From the NCBI GenBank assembly GCA_029721515.1, contig CM056566.1, positions 21,234,269-21,298,268 on the forward strand: a DNA stretch of 64,000 nucleotides, in the 5' to 3' direction. Every line of letters begins with the position of its first letter. The first letter of the stretch is position 1. Under the pieces are notes generated by a model. That model did no database searches, was not told the DNA's origin, and was given only the letters and a program-made list of their open reading frames with translations. Made by a program: the position numbers and the translations under genes. This document shows, in pieces, positions 47,505-58,396 of this stretch. Origin of the DNA: Synanceia verrucosa. Its lineage: Eukaryota > Chordata > Actinopteri > Perciformes > Synanceiidae.

Positions 47505-48900
47505 AGGAGCCAACAGGGATTTAGCGTCTTGCTCAAGGACACATCAGCAGGACAGATCGCTGCACATGGAGACACCTGGACACTGGTTGCCTTGGTAACA
47601 CTAAAGCTCTCTAATACAGCCTCTAATCAGGCGATCCATCCTATAAATCCAGGTACTCTGTAGATAGTTATTATTTTATTGTTGTTGTTTATTTCTGTTT
47701 TTCATTTACTTTTTTTCATTTTTGCACGTGTTTCTCTCCTTGTATGTGCACAGAAGGGACTGGGGTATATTTGAACGGTTATCAATGAAAAGTGCTGGAA
47801 ATATTTGTGAAACTGAATGAAAATAAAAAGATGGAAAGAAAACAAGGAAGCTCAGCTGCTGGAAAATATAAATCATGGTGTGCCAAAGAAAATATCCGAT
47901 GATAGCAAAATGGTGCGTTGTTGTCTGTATGTTAGTATTCAGACCCTTTACGTCCTTAAGGCTCATTTTTCACCACTGAGTCAGCCCCTCACTTCACTGT
48001 CAGCCTATGTCTGCAGATTTTATTCAACATTTTGTTGTTGATTTGTTTGTTACAAGCTGCTGTCTGTGTTTATTGACATTAAAATCCTCTTGTCCAAAAA
48101 ATACCGAATGAGACTGGAGAGAGTGACGCAAAACAGATCAGAATAATAATAATAATGTTAGGCTTAATAATATTAATATTGTGCACATTTGAAGGTATAA
48201 GTGTATTAAGTATAAATTATCACTCTATTCTGTAATAGACACACTCCATTTTTTTAAAAAAATGTGGCCAATATAATTAAGCTAAAATTTGCCTAATTTA
48301 ATCAGATATTTTGAATTATTTTGACCGTGCGATTAGAGGAGTGGATTATCACTGGTCTGAGGTAAATGTCAGATGTTGATACTGTTTTAAAAGGATTTAC
48401 AACACTATTTGTCCATATTTTGGCTTGAGGACGATACAAGGGTAAAATATGCAAAGAAAAAGCATTAAAATGTGTTTTAATATTAAAATATTAAATATTT
48501 TGGATTAATATTCTTAATCTTCAGCAGGGCATCAGTTTTATAAGATCATGCTGAGGGAAGCATGTGTCTTCCAGCTTTTTAAATCGTTTCTTTAGCTTCA
48601 TTCAGGAGGAGGATCCTCTCAACACGTGTTCAGCCTTCAGTTTATCACAAATATTCCACACATGTGGAGATAAAGGTGGTGTTTACTGCATGAAAAGAAG
48701 CTGCAGTGAAGTGAAAAGTTACAGCAAATGTAAAACCAGAGTCCAGCAGAGAGAAAACATTTGAAATGATGGATCTTTATCCTGCTGGGCCGACATGAAG
48801 GAAAACACACCACCTAAGTCCCAGAAGCCTTTTTCACACAGTGGAAACACTTTGAAGGTAGACGAGACTTAAACTCACGAATCCCATGAATTATTTCTAG

Positions 48901-48941
<41 letters not shown>

Positions 48942-49209
48942 ACCTTGAGCTGAGGAATGTGGTCAGCTGGTGAAGGCTATTAGAGCTCGCAGCTCGCCAG
49001 TCGCACCTCGCCGTCAGTTTTCGACTCTGCTGACTGTCGTAGCGTCAAGAAACAAGAAGAGCTCTATCACCAAGTGAGTGAGGAAAGCTCATAACAATTA
49101 AAACACACATATTTACCTAAAGTTTCCTGTGCAGTTGTTTTAATAATGGCAATGAATAAATAGATGAGTGGTCGGCTTAGTTGCAGTTATTACATGCCCA
49201 CAATAACTT

Positions 49210-50285
49210 AGTGGTGGAAAGTAACTAAGTACATTTACTCAAGTACTGCAGTCATGAGGTACTTGTACTTTACTATTTCAGTTTTATATCACTCTCGACT
49301 CTGATCTGTAGAGACTTTATCAGAACTTTTGGCGGGAAACCTTTAAAAGAAAACCATCTTTTGAGTATATACAGTATTTATAAGGACACATTTTAGGTAC
49401 TAAAGTGAACAAACACTGAGTGATGGACAGTACTTATGGAAGTACTTTACATAAGGACTGTACTTGAGTGCAATTTTCAGGTACTTGTACTTGACTCGTG
49501 TATTTCTATGTATATTTCCTGCTACTTGATGCTTCCACTCAACAACATTGAACAGGTAAATAATTTTATTCTTGTAGAGTTTTATTCACTGGTTTCTTTG
49601 CAGATTCTGACTATTAATACAAACTATGTCATATGTCTATTATAGTATAACATGATGTATTATTATAGATTATAGTACATCAAATAGGCAAAATAAGCTG
49701 TTTTTTCACCAATAAAGAAATAAATATACAGATTTCATACAATCTATATTATTTTTAAATGAGCCATACTGTTGGTACTCTCAGTATATCCTGATGCAAG
49801 TATTTTTAAACCATATTACACCACTTTGTTTAACTTAGTAGCTGATAATGTTTTTTTTTATTGTTTTGTTTGTTGATAGAATTTTGCTTTTTGCACTATC
49901 CTGCACATATTTTATGAGTAAAGTTAAGTTAACTTTTATTTATATAAAAAAATATGGACAAAAGTGAAGGATAATCAAGTCAAGTGTGTGTAAAATGAGT
50001 AAAATATAAATAAAATCATGATTAAAAAAACAGCATCAAATGAAGCCAAAATATGTTGCCTAGCCAGGACTGGATGTATAATCAAATGCATGTAAAATGA
50101 ATTTATATTTTACTCATTTTAAACACTGTCTAGACAAGACATTTTGGCTTCATTTGATACTGTTTCTATCATGACTTTATCATTTATATTATGCACTTGA
50201 TTACACTTTGTCCTTTACTTTTACTACTTTTACACTGCAGTATTTCTACTTTCAGTAAAAGATGTGAGTACTTCTTCCATCACTG
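49210..50285. mobile_element. hAT-like MITE (AGTGGTGGAAAGTAACTAAG) with internal foldback insertion
   Basis: The left end TAGTGGTGGAAAGTAACTAA and the inverse of the right end CAGTGATGGAAGAAGTACTC are the diverged inverted termini of a very common teleost element, whose interior (ACATTTACTCAAGTACTGCA, GGTACTTGTACTTTAC, TTTCTTTGCAGATTCTGAC, ACATGATGTATTATTATAGA) is in the expected order up to about 49690. The middle, about 49690-50210, is foreign. Solo fragments of the same family are at 55205-55335 and 56310-56425, and the 146-bp array at 57201 derives from related sequence. Confidence 0.75.
49959..50225. repeat. Large inverted repeat, arms about 100 bp
   Basis: The left arm (49959-50063) and the reverse complement of the right arm (50126-50225) share GTCATGAT/ATCATGAT, CAGTATCAAATGAAGCCAAA and the end TTGTCTAG/TTGCCTAG with a few mismatches. 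The spacer is about 62 bases. It sits inside the hAT-like MITE and probably represents a second insertion. Confidence 0.8.
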
Positions 50286-50870
50286 CTGCCTGCAAACAAA
50301 CCTCAAAGGTATCAGAGCCGCTTCTGTTCAGCTTCCTGTTTATTTCGGACAGAACGGGAGTCGTTGACATTTAAATGCCAGTTCATCAGTTCATGAGGCC
50401 TCGCTGCTAAATGACAAAAGGTTTTTGGAGGTGGTGAGGAGACAGTCGAGTACAAGACTAGGACAAAATAAGAAGATACTGGTGTGTATTCTGTATATCC
50501 CAGGGGAGGAAAATCAGCAAAGGGTGAAAGAGGAATGTGACTCTGCTGCTGAAATTCGTGCCTTCATGTTACGCTGCCACTCCGGTGTGAGAAAGTCCAC
50601 CGCTGTGTGTTTGTATTATGTGCTAATGTGTAAAATGTTCAGCGTGGTCAGGTGCAGGCTGTCCTCCGGTGGGTTCGTCTCCTCTGGGCCTTGAAAAAAA
50701 AAAAACACAGAAAGAAGAGGACGTCTTATCCTAAAAACCTCCTCCTCCTCCTCCTCCTCATGTAAACAGTGTTGAACTCCTCTGTCTTTACAAAAATGAT
50801 CCAACAGCAGAGAAAAAAAATCCCCTTAATTAACTTCTCCAAGAGTGACCCAAACATTGTTTATACCCAT

Positions 50871-51150
50871 CTATTTTATTTTATTTTATTGTACTTTTAT
50901 TTAATTTTATCTTATTTTATCGTATTTTGTTTTGTTCTATTTTATTTTATTTTATTTTAATTTTGTTTTATCTTATTTTATTTTATCTCATCTTGTTTTG
51001 TTCTATTTTATTTTGTTTTGTTTTATTTTATTGTACTTTTATTTTATCTTATTTTGTTTTATTTTATTTTACTTTTGTTTTATCTTATTTTATTTTATCT
51101 CATCTTGTTTTGTTCTATTTTATTTTGTTTTGTTTTATTTTTATTTATTT
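50871..51150. repeat. (TTTTA)n pentanucleotide-type tract
   Basis: About 280 bases of TTTTA, TTTTG and TCTTA units on the plus strand. An 80-base segment (50953-51030) recurs at about 51070-51140. Strongly strand-asymmetric (T-rich). Confidence 0.9.
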
Positions 51151-52340
51151 TATGCTGTTGGTTATAAACGTTGGAGGAATAACTGAAAGGATTTTGTAGT
51201 TCCTCATTGGACAGTATAAAAGACAATATCACTGCTGTTTCCCTTCAATAAAGTTTTCTGCAGCTATGCAAAAACAATGTTTGGACCTCTAGCGATACTA
51301 ATAAGAAGAAGAAGAAGAATTTCTTATTTAATTAAGTAATCAAAACAAATACGTGTTCAGTGATTAAATGCACGTTTCTATGCTGCAAAGAAGGAAAATC
51401 CAGACATTCACAAAGATTTTGGGTCATAATTTTAATTAGCCTCTCTGCAGGATGTTAAGACCATGTAAGGGTTAAACATATTTGTTACTCATGTCGACTA
51501 GAAGTCATTTAGCTGTAAAACAAGCCGCTGTAATCCACCACCTGGGCGACTAATCAGCCTTTTCACACCAGCTGAGTCATTAAGCACACTACACAATCAC
51601 TACACCATTAGAGCAGTGTGATTAGTAGCTGTGTGCATGTGACAGTGCTCAGGATATTTGCCTGTAAAGGAGAGCAGGTGTTATATATTGATAGGTATCC
51701 CACCCTGCTGGGTCAAAGTGACCCACCCCTGCCCTCTGAAGCACTCCCTGTTCACTCAACTGTAAGACTTATTAGACAATATTTCTGTTTCCTGTTGGCG
51801 TTCAGCTCACAGTGACACCAACAGGGTCACAAATGTGTTCGCATGGCGGCCATGTTGCCTGGAATCGATGCAGACATGCAGGAGAAACTGAACATCCCTC
51901 CACTATATAATTTATTCTGTTTACCACTGAACTGTAAAATAACTGTAATGATTCCTGTTTCAGTGAGCCCACACAGGACCATCTGGTATTGATTATTGTG
52001 CTTTTATGTTGTTGTAAAAAATATTAAATGAAAACAATAAGGTCATGGCATTAAGAAAAAAAAGGCAAACTTCTCTGATCTCAGCTTCTTAAATGTGAAT
52101 CTTTTTTGTGTTTTTTTTCTTACTCCTCTGGTTTCTAAACACATCTGAGATTTTTCTTTCTTAACTTGTGTTTTTATCTTTTTCTCTGAGGGTTTGAATC
52201 CTGACTGGAATGGTATTTTTATTTTATTTATGATATTTTATATTCGTCTTCATTGTCTTTTAGATATGCAGCACTTTGGTCAACAAAGTTTTTTTAAATG
52301 TGCTGACAAATGGACTGAACTGAACAACGGCACTGGACAA

Positions 52341-52355
52341 CACCAGATGGCGCCA
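52341..52355 (+). promoter_or_regulatory. Strong CTCF-like motif CACCAGATGGCGCCA
   Basis: Matches the long CTCF core ACCAG[AG][GT]GGCGC[CT]A throughout. It lies between the two divergent genes and only 245 bases before the 52600 minisatellite, so an insulator role is conceivable. This is a motif match without binding data. Confidence 0.45.
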
Positions 52356-52599
52356 TAACCAAATGAATCCACATGAACAGGTGCTCATCTTCTTTCATTT
52401 ATTTCATAATTATTTAATGTAATGTGCAGGTTGTGGACATGAAGAGGTGTCAAAGTGATAGAAAAAGCTTTCAGAAATAGCATGCATATGTAGTAAACAG
52501 GCAGCATATTCAGAAATGAAATTCCATTTTTAATAGATGATATCATGAAATAAAAAGTGTCACGTGATGCTTAACAGCTCTTTTCTGATCTGGTACTGT

Positions 52600-54049
52600 A
52601 CTGGTTGTACTGGTGTTAAACTGGTTGTACTGGTGTATAAACTGGTTGTACTGGTGTTAAACTGGTCATACTGGTGTATAAACTGGTTGTACTGGTGTTA
52701 AACTGGTCATACTGGTGTATAAACTGGTTGTACTGGTGTATAAACTGGTTATACTGGTGTTAAACTGGTTGTACTGGTGTATAAACTGGTTGTACTGGTG
52801 TTAAACTGGTTGTACTGGTGTATAAACTGGTTGTACTGGTGTTAAACTGGTTGTACTGGTGTATAAACTGGTTGTACTGGTGTATAAACTGGTTGTACTG
52901 GTGTTAAACTGGTTGTACTGGTGTATAAACTGGTTGTACTGGTGTTAAACTGGTTGTACTGGTGTATAAACTGGTTGTACTGGTGTTAAACTGGTTGTAC
53001 TGGTGTATAAACTGGTTGTACTGGTGTTAAACTGGTCATACTGGTGTATAAACTGGTTGTACTGATGTTAAACTGGTTGTACTGATGTTAAACTGGTTGT
53101 ACTGGTGTATAAACTGGTCGTACTGGTGTTAAACTGGTCATACTGGTGTATAAACTGGTTGTACTGGTGTTAAACTGGTTGTACTGGTGTATAAACTGGT
53201 TGTACTGGTGTTAAACTGGTTATACTGGTGTTAAACTGGTTGTACTGGTGTTAAACTGGTTGTACTGATGTTAAACTGGTTGTACTGGTGTTAAACTGGT
53301 TATACTGGTGTTAAACTGGTCGTACTGGTGTATAAACTGGTCGTACTGGTGTATAAACTGGTTGTACTGGTGTATAAACTGGTTGTACTGGTGTTAAACT
53401 GGTCGTACTGGTGTATAAACTGGTCGTACTGGTGTATAAACTGGTCGTACTGGTGTATAAACTGGTTGTACTGGTGTTAAACTGGTTGTACTGGTGTTAA
53501 ACTGGTTGTACTGGTGTATAAACTGGTTGTACTGGTGTATAAACTGGTTGTACTGGTGTTAAACTGGTTGTACTGGTGTATAAACTGGTCGTACTGGTGT
53601 ATAAACTGGTTGTACTGGTGTTAAACTGGTTGTACTGGTGTTAAACTGGTTGTACTGGTGTATAAACTGGTCGTACTGGTGTTAAACTGGTTGTACTGGT
53701 GTTAAACTGGTTGTACTGGTGTATAAACTGGTCGTACTGGTGTTAAACTGGTTGTACTGGTGTTAAACTGGTTGTACTGGTGTATAAACTGGTTGTACTG
53801 GTGTATAAACTGGTTGTACTGGTGTTAAACTGGTTGTACTGGTGTATAAACTGGTCGTACTGGTGTATAAACTGGTTGTACTGGTGTTAAACTGGTCGTA
53901 CTGGTGTATAAACTGGTTGTACTGGTGTTAAACTGGTCGTACTGGTGTATAAACTGGTCGTACTGGTGTTAAACTGGTCGTAATGGTGTATAAACTGGTC
54001 GTACTGGTGTATAAACTGGTCGTACTGGTGGTAAACTGGTGTTAAACTG
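52600..54049. repeat. 20/21-bp alternating minisatellite, about 70 units
   Basis: Two unit types alternate through much of the array: ACTGGTTGTACTGGTGTATA with a final A (21 bp) and ACTGGTTGTACTGGTGTTAA (20 bp), giving a 41-bp dimer. Positions 7-9 vary as TGT, CGT, CAT or TAT. CAT variants cluster in the left third and CGT variants in the right third. A lone unit (GTACTGGTGTTAAACTG) lies 1 kb away at 55084-55100. No long ORF. Confidence 0.95.
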
Positions 54050-54707
54050 TACGTGTGTACAAGTAGAGCTATTATCTGTTCATTAGTTTAAAACACAGCT
54101 GGGTGCAGTTTTCAGGATATTTTACATATTTATGAATCTGCAGATAAAAGTTCTCTTAAGAGGACACATTTTATATGATTATATTGTCAATTTTATGATA
54201 TTATCATTCAGCCTCCACCTCTGGGTGGTTCATAAAAAACATTAATAAACACAATTATCTGTTTTCAACTGCACTATAGCGTATTTAATGCTCTTTATTA
54301 TGGCATTATCCTAAATGCTAAATAAGGGGAGTTAAAGTAAACACACCTGCAGCTGTTTGTCATGAACAGCAGCAAGTTGGACATAATAACATATACAGTA
54401 TATACTGTACATAATAATAGATATACAGCAAATATTTTTAGGATTTCTCTCCTCCTCCAGCTGCTTCCTCTCCTTCCTGTCTTTCATTCAGACAAACGAA
54501 ACGTTAAATCAGGAAATATAACATTAATCACAACTTAATTATTATATTAGTTTGTCGTTCACCAACTCAACCGTCTCATATTTATGAATATTTATTTCTT
54601 TTAGTCTCACATTATTTAATCCAGTGACACGAGGTCGTGTTTTCTGAGACAGTGAAAGGAAACAATTATCTTTCTAAAGTCCTCAACAATGAGACCAGAT
54701 GAGCAAT

Positions 54708-54747
<40 letters not shown>

Positions 54748-55815
54748 CAGGCAGCAGCAGGAAGTGTGTGTTGTGGTGTTTTTTTTTTTGGATAAGGACA
54801 TGCAGCTGCTGTTACTGGCTCAGCTCCTCAGCTGGCTTTAGTTTTTAGAGCTTTGCTTCTTTTTCTGACCTTCTGAAGATAAAATATGTTTAATAATTAA
54901 AAAATAATAACTGAATATGTCTGTGTTGTAATTATCATACTGTATGTATCTATTTATCACTGTTTATTAATGTGTTTACCACTGTTCTTTTCTTTATGTA
55001 AGCTGTATTTTCATATTTTCATTTCATTCATACTAATAATGTGTGTGGACACTTTTCAAAAGTCATTTTAATTTATTTCTATTTGTACTGGTGTTAAACT
55101 GTTAAGTGTTAAGTGTACAGTAATTTTGCCTTATTTCTTTTGTGAAGCACTATCTTAAAATGTGCTACATTTTATAAATAAATTGACTTATTTACTCACA
55201 AAGTTTATTCTAAAATAAGTCCTGTACTAACATACACATTTGCCAACCATTCACTTGTAGAAGTCTTACATTTAAAACCTTACTCAAGTCAAAGTTCAGC
55301 ATCAAAATACACTTAAAGTACCAAAAGTAACACTACTCATTATGCTGAATTCGCTGATTTTTGTCGTAGCTGGTAAAGTAGGAGCTCATTTTAATTAATT
55401 TATATACTGATGGATCTTGATCCAGCTTGCCTTTGTATCAGTTGAATTTATTTTTATTTAACAGGGTTGTTCTTTTCCTAAGTCTGTTTTTATGTCTGTA
55501 TTAGTGTAATTTTTTTTGCTTTATTTCTTTTGTGAAGCACTTCCCTGAAAGGTGACACATAAATAAAGTGGCTTACTTTCTCACAGCCATTCAGAACATG
55601 AAAACAGGACTCAGTTACAAATTCTTGTGTGGATGAAACAATGAGAAGTAAACGTGCAGGAAACAGACCTGGGATCTGCTAAACAACTCACTTTTATGTT
55701 CATCCTTGCATCACTAATGAGGAACTCAGTCTTCAATTCTGTGCTCTTAATGGTCTTAAGTGGAAACCAGTGAGTGACAGAGGTCAGAGGTCAGAGGTCA
55801 GCAGTGTTAAGGTAA

Positions 55816-55855
<40 letters not shown>

Positions 55856-56424
55856 TTCAGCGGTTCAAGTTCGCCGCTTGACGCCACATGGCCTGGACAT
55901 CGTTACCGATTCATTAGAAAACATGAGAGCAGTCGTAAAAACTGAGGCAGCAGCCACAGTTTTAAGTTACAAAAAGGCCACAAATGAAGGAAGTAAATCC
56001 ATGCAGTGTGGCGTTACCGCGGCGATAAATGGTCTCTGATTGATTTACTCGCTGGTAATTAAGGTGAGCGGAGAAAAGATGGCTGACAGCAGCACAGGAA
56101 GAAGTATTTCGTCAAAATGTAAAAAACGAATACCACGCTTACGTGAAAATTTCTACATCAAAAGCTAGCATTATGAGAAATATTTATTTAAAATATGACA
56201 GAAAAAAACAGCCTTTGTTGAGTAGTAAAATGTACTGTAAATGTAAAATGTGTTTTACTTTATCTATATTAATTTTACTGCATATATAATAAACATGTTT
56301 ATTTTTTAATAATACTGCAGCGTGTAAAATACTCTGGAACAAGTAAAGGCTTTGCATTCAAAATCTCACTGAAGCAAAAATACAAACGTACTGGCATCAA
56401 AACATATTTAAAGCACCAAATGTA
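54050..56424. other. Intergenic DNA, microsatellites and hAT fragments
   Basis: (GT)n at 54711-54745 and 55816-55854. Fragments of the hAT-like MITE family at 55205-55335 and 56310-56424. The region 55860-56060 is unique and moderately GC-rich, and an 89-codon ORF there is not recognised. Confidence 0.5.
55781..55800 (+). promoter_or_regulatory. Triple AGGTCAG direct repeat (DR1 half-sites)
   Basis: AGGTCA at 55781, 55788 and 55795, each separated by one base, on the plus strand. It mirrors the cluster at 47332 in opposite orientation. It lies 2.6 kb upstream of the rftn2 ATG. Confidence 0.45.
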
Positions 56425-56583
56425 AACATACTCATTAATATATATGTATATATATGTGTATATACATATATATATATGTATGTGTATATGTATATGTATA
56501 CACACATACGTGTGTATACATATATATATGTATATATATATATATATGTATGTATATATATATATATGTGTGTATATATATAT

Positions 56584-56623
<40 letters not shown>

Positions 56624-56660
56624 ACACACATACGTATGTGTGTATACATATATATATGTA

Positions 56661-56691
<31 letters not shown>

Positions 56692-56695
56692 GCAG
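56425..56695. repeat. Second (TA)/(CA) foldback microsatellite
   Basis: About 270 bases of ATATATGTATACACACATAC-type palindromes, similar in kind to 25376-26106. ORFs through it are artefacts. Confidence 0.95.
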
Positions 56696-56777
56696 TAGTT
56701 AAAGAAATGCAGTTGAATCACGAACAGTGAAGTGTCATAAAATATAAACTTAAGTACCACAACTTTAAAGTACCTTA

Positions 56778-57195
56778 TGCTGCGTTCATGTTGTCCTCTT
56801 ATGTCCTAATTTACGAGTTCCGAGTCGTAAATTTCAACTGAAACGCCCCTCACAGTCGGTTTTCTGACTCGTTTAGTCTTCACCAACCCTGACTCAACCA
56901 CAGCGCCCTGTTTTAGCGCCGTGTAGCGTTACATGTTACAGCCTACAGTAGAGTCAAACGTTTTTCCCACACAGAATTAGGAGAACAAACACACACCTTC
57001 TGCGTCTTCTTTGTGTCTATTAATAGTGTTTGAGGACCTCATTTTGCTACATTAGCTTTCTGCATTCTGACAGAGCACAACAAACTTTTCATTGGAGGCG
57101 TCCATCTTGGTTTTCCGACTTCTTTACTCAAACGCCGTAAAGTCGGGTGTGACATCATTCCCAGTTCCGACTTCCGATACAACACGAATGCAGCA
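56778..57195. mobile_element. MITE with TGCTGCGTTC termini and TTA duplication
   Basis: The left end TGCTGCGTTCATGTTGT and the inverse of the right end TGCTGCATTCGTGTTGT are inverted termini, flanked by TTA at 56775-56777 and 57196-57198. A 3-bp TTA duplication suggests PIF/Harbinger. The interior (AGTTCCGAGTCGTAAATTTC, CAGTTCCGACTTCCGATA) is a familiar teleost repeat. No coding. Confidence 0.75.
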
Positions 57196-57200
57196 TTAGT

Positions 57201-58030
57201 ACCTTGCAAGTGCCTTAAAAGTACACTTAAGTACAGTACTTCAGTAAATTTACTTACATTCAGTTGATTTCACTGTCTTATTTTGTAGGAGTAGAAGTGA
57301 AATAAAACATAAATACTTAAGTACCAGTACTTTAAAGTACATTAGTACCTTGCAAGTGCCTTAAAAGTACACTTAAGTACAGTACTTCAGTAAATATACT
57401 TACATTCAGTTGATTTCACTGTCTTATTTTGTAGGAGTAGAAGTGAAATAAAACATAAATACTTAAGTACCAGTACTTTAAAGTACATTAGTACCTTGCA
57501 AGTGCCTTAAAAGTACACTTAAATACAGTACTTCAGTAAATATACTTACATTCAGTTGATTTCACTGTCTTATTTTGTAGGAGTAGAAGTGAAATAAAAC
57601 ATAAATACTTAAGTACCAGTACTTTAAAGTACATTAGTACCTTGCAAGTGCCTTAAAAGTACACTTAAGTACAGTACTTCAGTAAATATACTTACATTCA
57701 GTTGATTTCACTGTCTTATTTTGTAGGAGTAGAAGTGAAATAAAACATAAATACTTAAGTACCAGTACTTTAAAGTACATTAGTACCTTGGAAGTGCCTT
57801 AAAAGTACACTTAAGTACAGTACTTCAGTAAATTTACTTACATTCAGTTGATTTCACTGTCTTATTTTGTAGGAGTAGAAGTGAAATAAAACATAAATAC
57901 TTAAGTACCAGTACTTTAAAGTACATTAGTACCTTGGAAGTGCCTTAAAAGTACACTTAAGTACAGTACATAAGTAAAAACTGTATACTTACATTCAGTT
58001 GAATCACTACCGGTTGGATTCAATGTCTTA
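57201..58030. repeat. 146-bp tandem array, five full copies plus a decayed sixth
   Basis: The word ACCTTGCAAGTGCC (or ACCTTGGAAGTGCC) occurs at 57201, 57347, 57493, 57639, 57785 and 57931, exactly 146 bases apart each time. The copies are nearly identical, differing at single bases such as AAATTTAC/AAATATAC and GCAAG/GGAAG. The sixth copy drifts and ends around 58030, where the CpG-rich rftn2 promoter begins. The unit is rich in GTACTTAAGTAC-type self-complementary words and probably derives from an hAT-like MITE. A seed-like, diverged part-unit lies at 56705-56774, left of the MITE at 56778. Confidence 0.95.
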
Positions 58031-58039
58031 TTTTGAAAT

Positions 58040-58396
58040 GCAAACCGGAAGTGGTGCTCTAACTTTGATGGCGGAGGAAACTTTTGCTCCAGCAGGAGGA
58101 GCGGCTCCTCCTCTCCACGCTCCAGACCTGCGGCCACATCAGCGGGACACTTTCTCCTCAAACAGCCGCTTCATTAACACGGTCTGCTCCGTTAACCGGC
58201 GGCTTTCCGGTGCTCCGGTTCTCTGCTTTTTATCTTGTTCCCACCCGGTGAGTTTCTGTGAGGAAGTACCGGGGAGGACGGAGGAGGTGATGGAGCGGTG
58301 CCGTTAAAGTTGAAGCTCCTCTCCAGAGAAACTGACCGCGGCTCCTCCGGTGCTCCCACCGCGCTCAGCGAGCGGCTGTTCCCCGCCTCGGAGGCC
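58040..58396 (+). promoter_or_regulatory. rftn2: CpG-rich promoter and 5' leader of rftn2, with ETS and YY1-type motifs
   Basis: A CpG-rich block begins abruptly at about 58040, directly after the AT-rich tandem array. It carries ACCGGAAGTG (58043-58052), a consensus ETS/GABP site, and TTGATGGCGGAGG from about 58065, close to the YY1 core ATGGCGG that often lies at or just after the start site of TATA-less promoters. No TATA box was seen. If transcription starts near 58040-58065, the leader holds an upstream ORF from the ATG in the YY1-like motif (about 58069) to a stop at 58305-58307, about 79 codons. It is out of frame with and ends before the rftn2 start, so it could reduce translation. 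The start site is inferred. Confidence 0.65.

Larger units (their letters stand above)
46625..49209. other. Intergenic DNA upstream of plcl1
   Basis: No exon recognised and no trace of boll (RRM RNP motifs) or mars2. Holds DR1 motifs (separate entries), (GT)n at 48904-48940 and unique AT-rich sequence. Confidence 0.5.
50286..52599. other. Intergenic DNA with (TTTTA)n tract
   Basis: A CTC run at 50738-50759 and an imperfect TTTTATTTTATTTTGTTTTA tract from about 50871 to 51150 (its Phe/Tyr/Leu ORFs are artefacts). No exon recognised. Confidence 0.6.

Noticed and set aside
46150..58000. Search for boll or mars2 between the two genes
   Set aside because: No RRM RNP motif and no long intronless ORF recognised; by-eye reading cannot exclude short diverged exons.
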